From Thermoflexia bacterium (GTDB lineage Bacteria; Chloroflexota; Anaerolineae; B4-G1; SLSP01), in NCBI GenBank assembly GCA_030605705.1, contig JAUWHU010000376.1, positions 1 to 5,013 of the forward strand: DNA of 5,013 nucleotides. The letters run 5' to 3'. The position numbers and the translations under genes are program-made. Positions 4,668 through 5,013 of the stretch are shown in pieces (within the stretch, counting starts at the first letter, position 1; the number at the start of each line of letters is the position of its first letter). Below the pieces are notes generated by a model. That model ran no database searches. It had not been told where the DNA came from and was given only the letters and a program-made list of their open reading frames with translations.

Positions 4668-4716
4668 AACGTCAAACGTCAAGATTCTCGTTAAAGAGAC
4701 TGACGTTTGACGTTTG
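4666..4716. repeat. 16-bp perfect inverted repeat over the HAD promoter
   Basis: CAAACGTCAAACGTCA (4666-4681) is the exact reverse complement of 4701-4716, with a 19-nt spacer in which TCTC (4686-4689) and GAGA (4696-4699) can also pair. The arms are heptad units (CAAACGT and TGACGTT). The left arm contains the TG of the extended -10 and occupies its upstream region, so any protein bound to these arms, or a cruciform, would affect initiation (inference). For transcripts of the DUF1015 gene it would be a 3' hairpin without a U-tract. Confidence 0.75.
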
Positions 4717-4770
4717 GCGTTTGACGCTTGACTTGCAACTTGTAACTTTCAACTTTCGACTTGCGACTGC
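4701..4770. repeat. ten tandem heptanucleotides ending at the DUF1015 stop codon
   Basis: Seventy bases divide exactly into ten 7-mers: TGACGTT, TGACGTT, TGGCGTT, TGACGCT, TGACTTG, CAACTTG, TAACTTT, CAACTTT, CGACTTG, CGACTGC. Position 3-4 (AC, or GC once) is almost invariant while the outer bases drift gradually along the array. The last base is the first base of the reverse-complemented stop codon (4770-4772). Two further inverted units lie at 4666-4679. Confidence 0.85.
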
Positions 4771-5013
4771 TAAACCTCGTCGTGCAGTGGCAATGCGACC
4801 AGGCCGCTGACGATCTTGGGGTAGAAGTCGGTGGATTTCTGCGGCATTTTCTCGTCCGCTGCAGTGCAGGCGCGGACGTGTTCCATGCGCGTGCCGTTGA
4901 GCAGGAACAGGAAGTTGGCCTCTCCCTTCCTGACGGCCTCGTAGCCAGGGTTGGGGTCGCGCAGGTAGTTGAGGTTCTCCTTGCGGGCGACGCTCTCTTT
5001 GCTCAACCCCATC
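4770..5013 (-). CDS. DUF1015 family protein, C-terminal part (truncated by window edge)
   Basis: The frame is open to the right-hand window edge, so only the last 80 or so residues of the protein are seen; the real start lies outside, and the Met at the edge should not be taken as the start. The visible sequence has the conserved DUF1015 (PF06245) C-terminus: GYEAVRKGEANFLFLLNGTRMEHV (positions 23-46 of the visible part, pattern of a repeated-element then LLNxTxxExV), followed by MPQKST (56-61), FYPK (63-66) and SGLV. The family is widespread in bacteria and has no firmly established biochemical role; it is usually about 400 aa. No signal or membrane segment is visible in this part. It ends directly at a heptad array, and the next gene downstream (HAD) has its own promoter. 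Confidence 0.85.
   Translation of the reverse strand, partial: MGLSKESVARKENLNYLRDPNPGYEAVRKGEANFLFLLNGTRMEHVRACTAADEKMPQKSTDFYPKIVSGLVALPLHDEV

Noticed and set aside
4701..4770. CRISPR array
   Set aside because: The unit is 7 bp with no unique spacers and no cas genes are near.
387..5013. A single co-directional operon of four genes
   Set aside because: Gaps of about 140-750 bp, a strong terminator after the HAD gene and separate promoters argue for independent units.

Overview
The window looks like a chromosomal stretch from a moderately GC-rich, probably Chloroflexota (Anaerolineae-like) bacterium. This is inferred from the gene content (a lipoprotein-type CapA-like protein with a Thr-Pro linker, a DUF1361 membrane protein, a SDT1-like HAD nucleotidase, a DUF1015 protein) and from the many kinds of short interspersed palindromic and heptanucleotide repeats between genes. 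No rRNA or other marker is present, so the assignment is tentative.

All four recognisable genes lie on the minus strand. From right to left they are: the C-terminal end of a DUF1015-family gene (4770 to the window edge), a HAD-superfamily pyrimidine-5'-nucleotidase-like gene (3967-4632), a DUF1361 multi-pass membrane protein (2819-3544), and a CapA/PGA_cap-domain lipoprotein (387-2072). They do not form a tight operon. Gaps are about 140, 420 and 750 bp, and each complete gene has its own plausible sigma70-type promoter: TATAAT for the DUF1361 gene, extended -10 TGATATAAT for the HAD gene, TTGACA/CACAAT for the CapA gene. A bidirectional hairpin terminator follows the HAD gene. They read as independent housekeeping or accessory genes, not as one pathway.

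The non-coding sequence is unusually structured. Region 1-386 holds a terminator-like hairpin, two different long inverted repeats and a heptad array that abuts the capA stop codon. Region 2123-2818 is a mosaic of CGCAGAG-, CGCAAAG- and TCCGTG-type repeats, many in inverted pairs. Region 3545-3966 holds a roughly 116-nt structured leader, a MITE-like palindromic element flanked by a 10-bp direct repeat, and the bidirectional terminator. Region 4633-4769 is a promoter embedded in a 16-bp inverted repeat, followed by ten tandem heptads that end at the DUF1015 stop codon.

I see no defence system, CRISPR array, tRNA, rRNA or transposase gene. The points most worth a second look are the MITE-like element beside the terminator, the heptad arrays joined to two stop codons, and the CapA-like protein, in which several expected metal ligands appear replaced.
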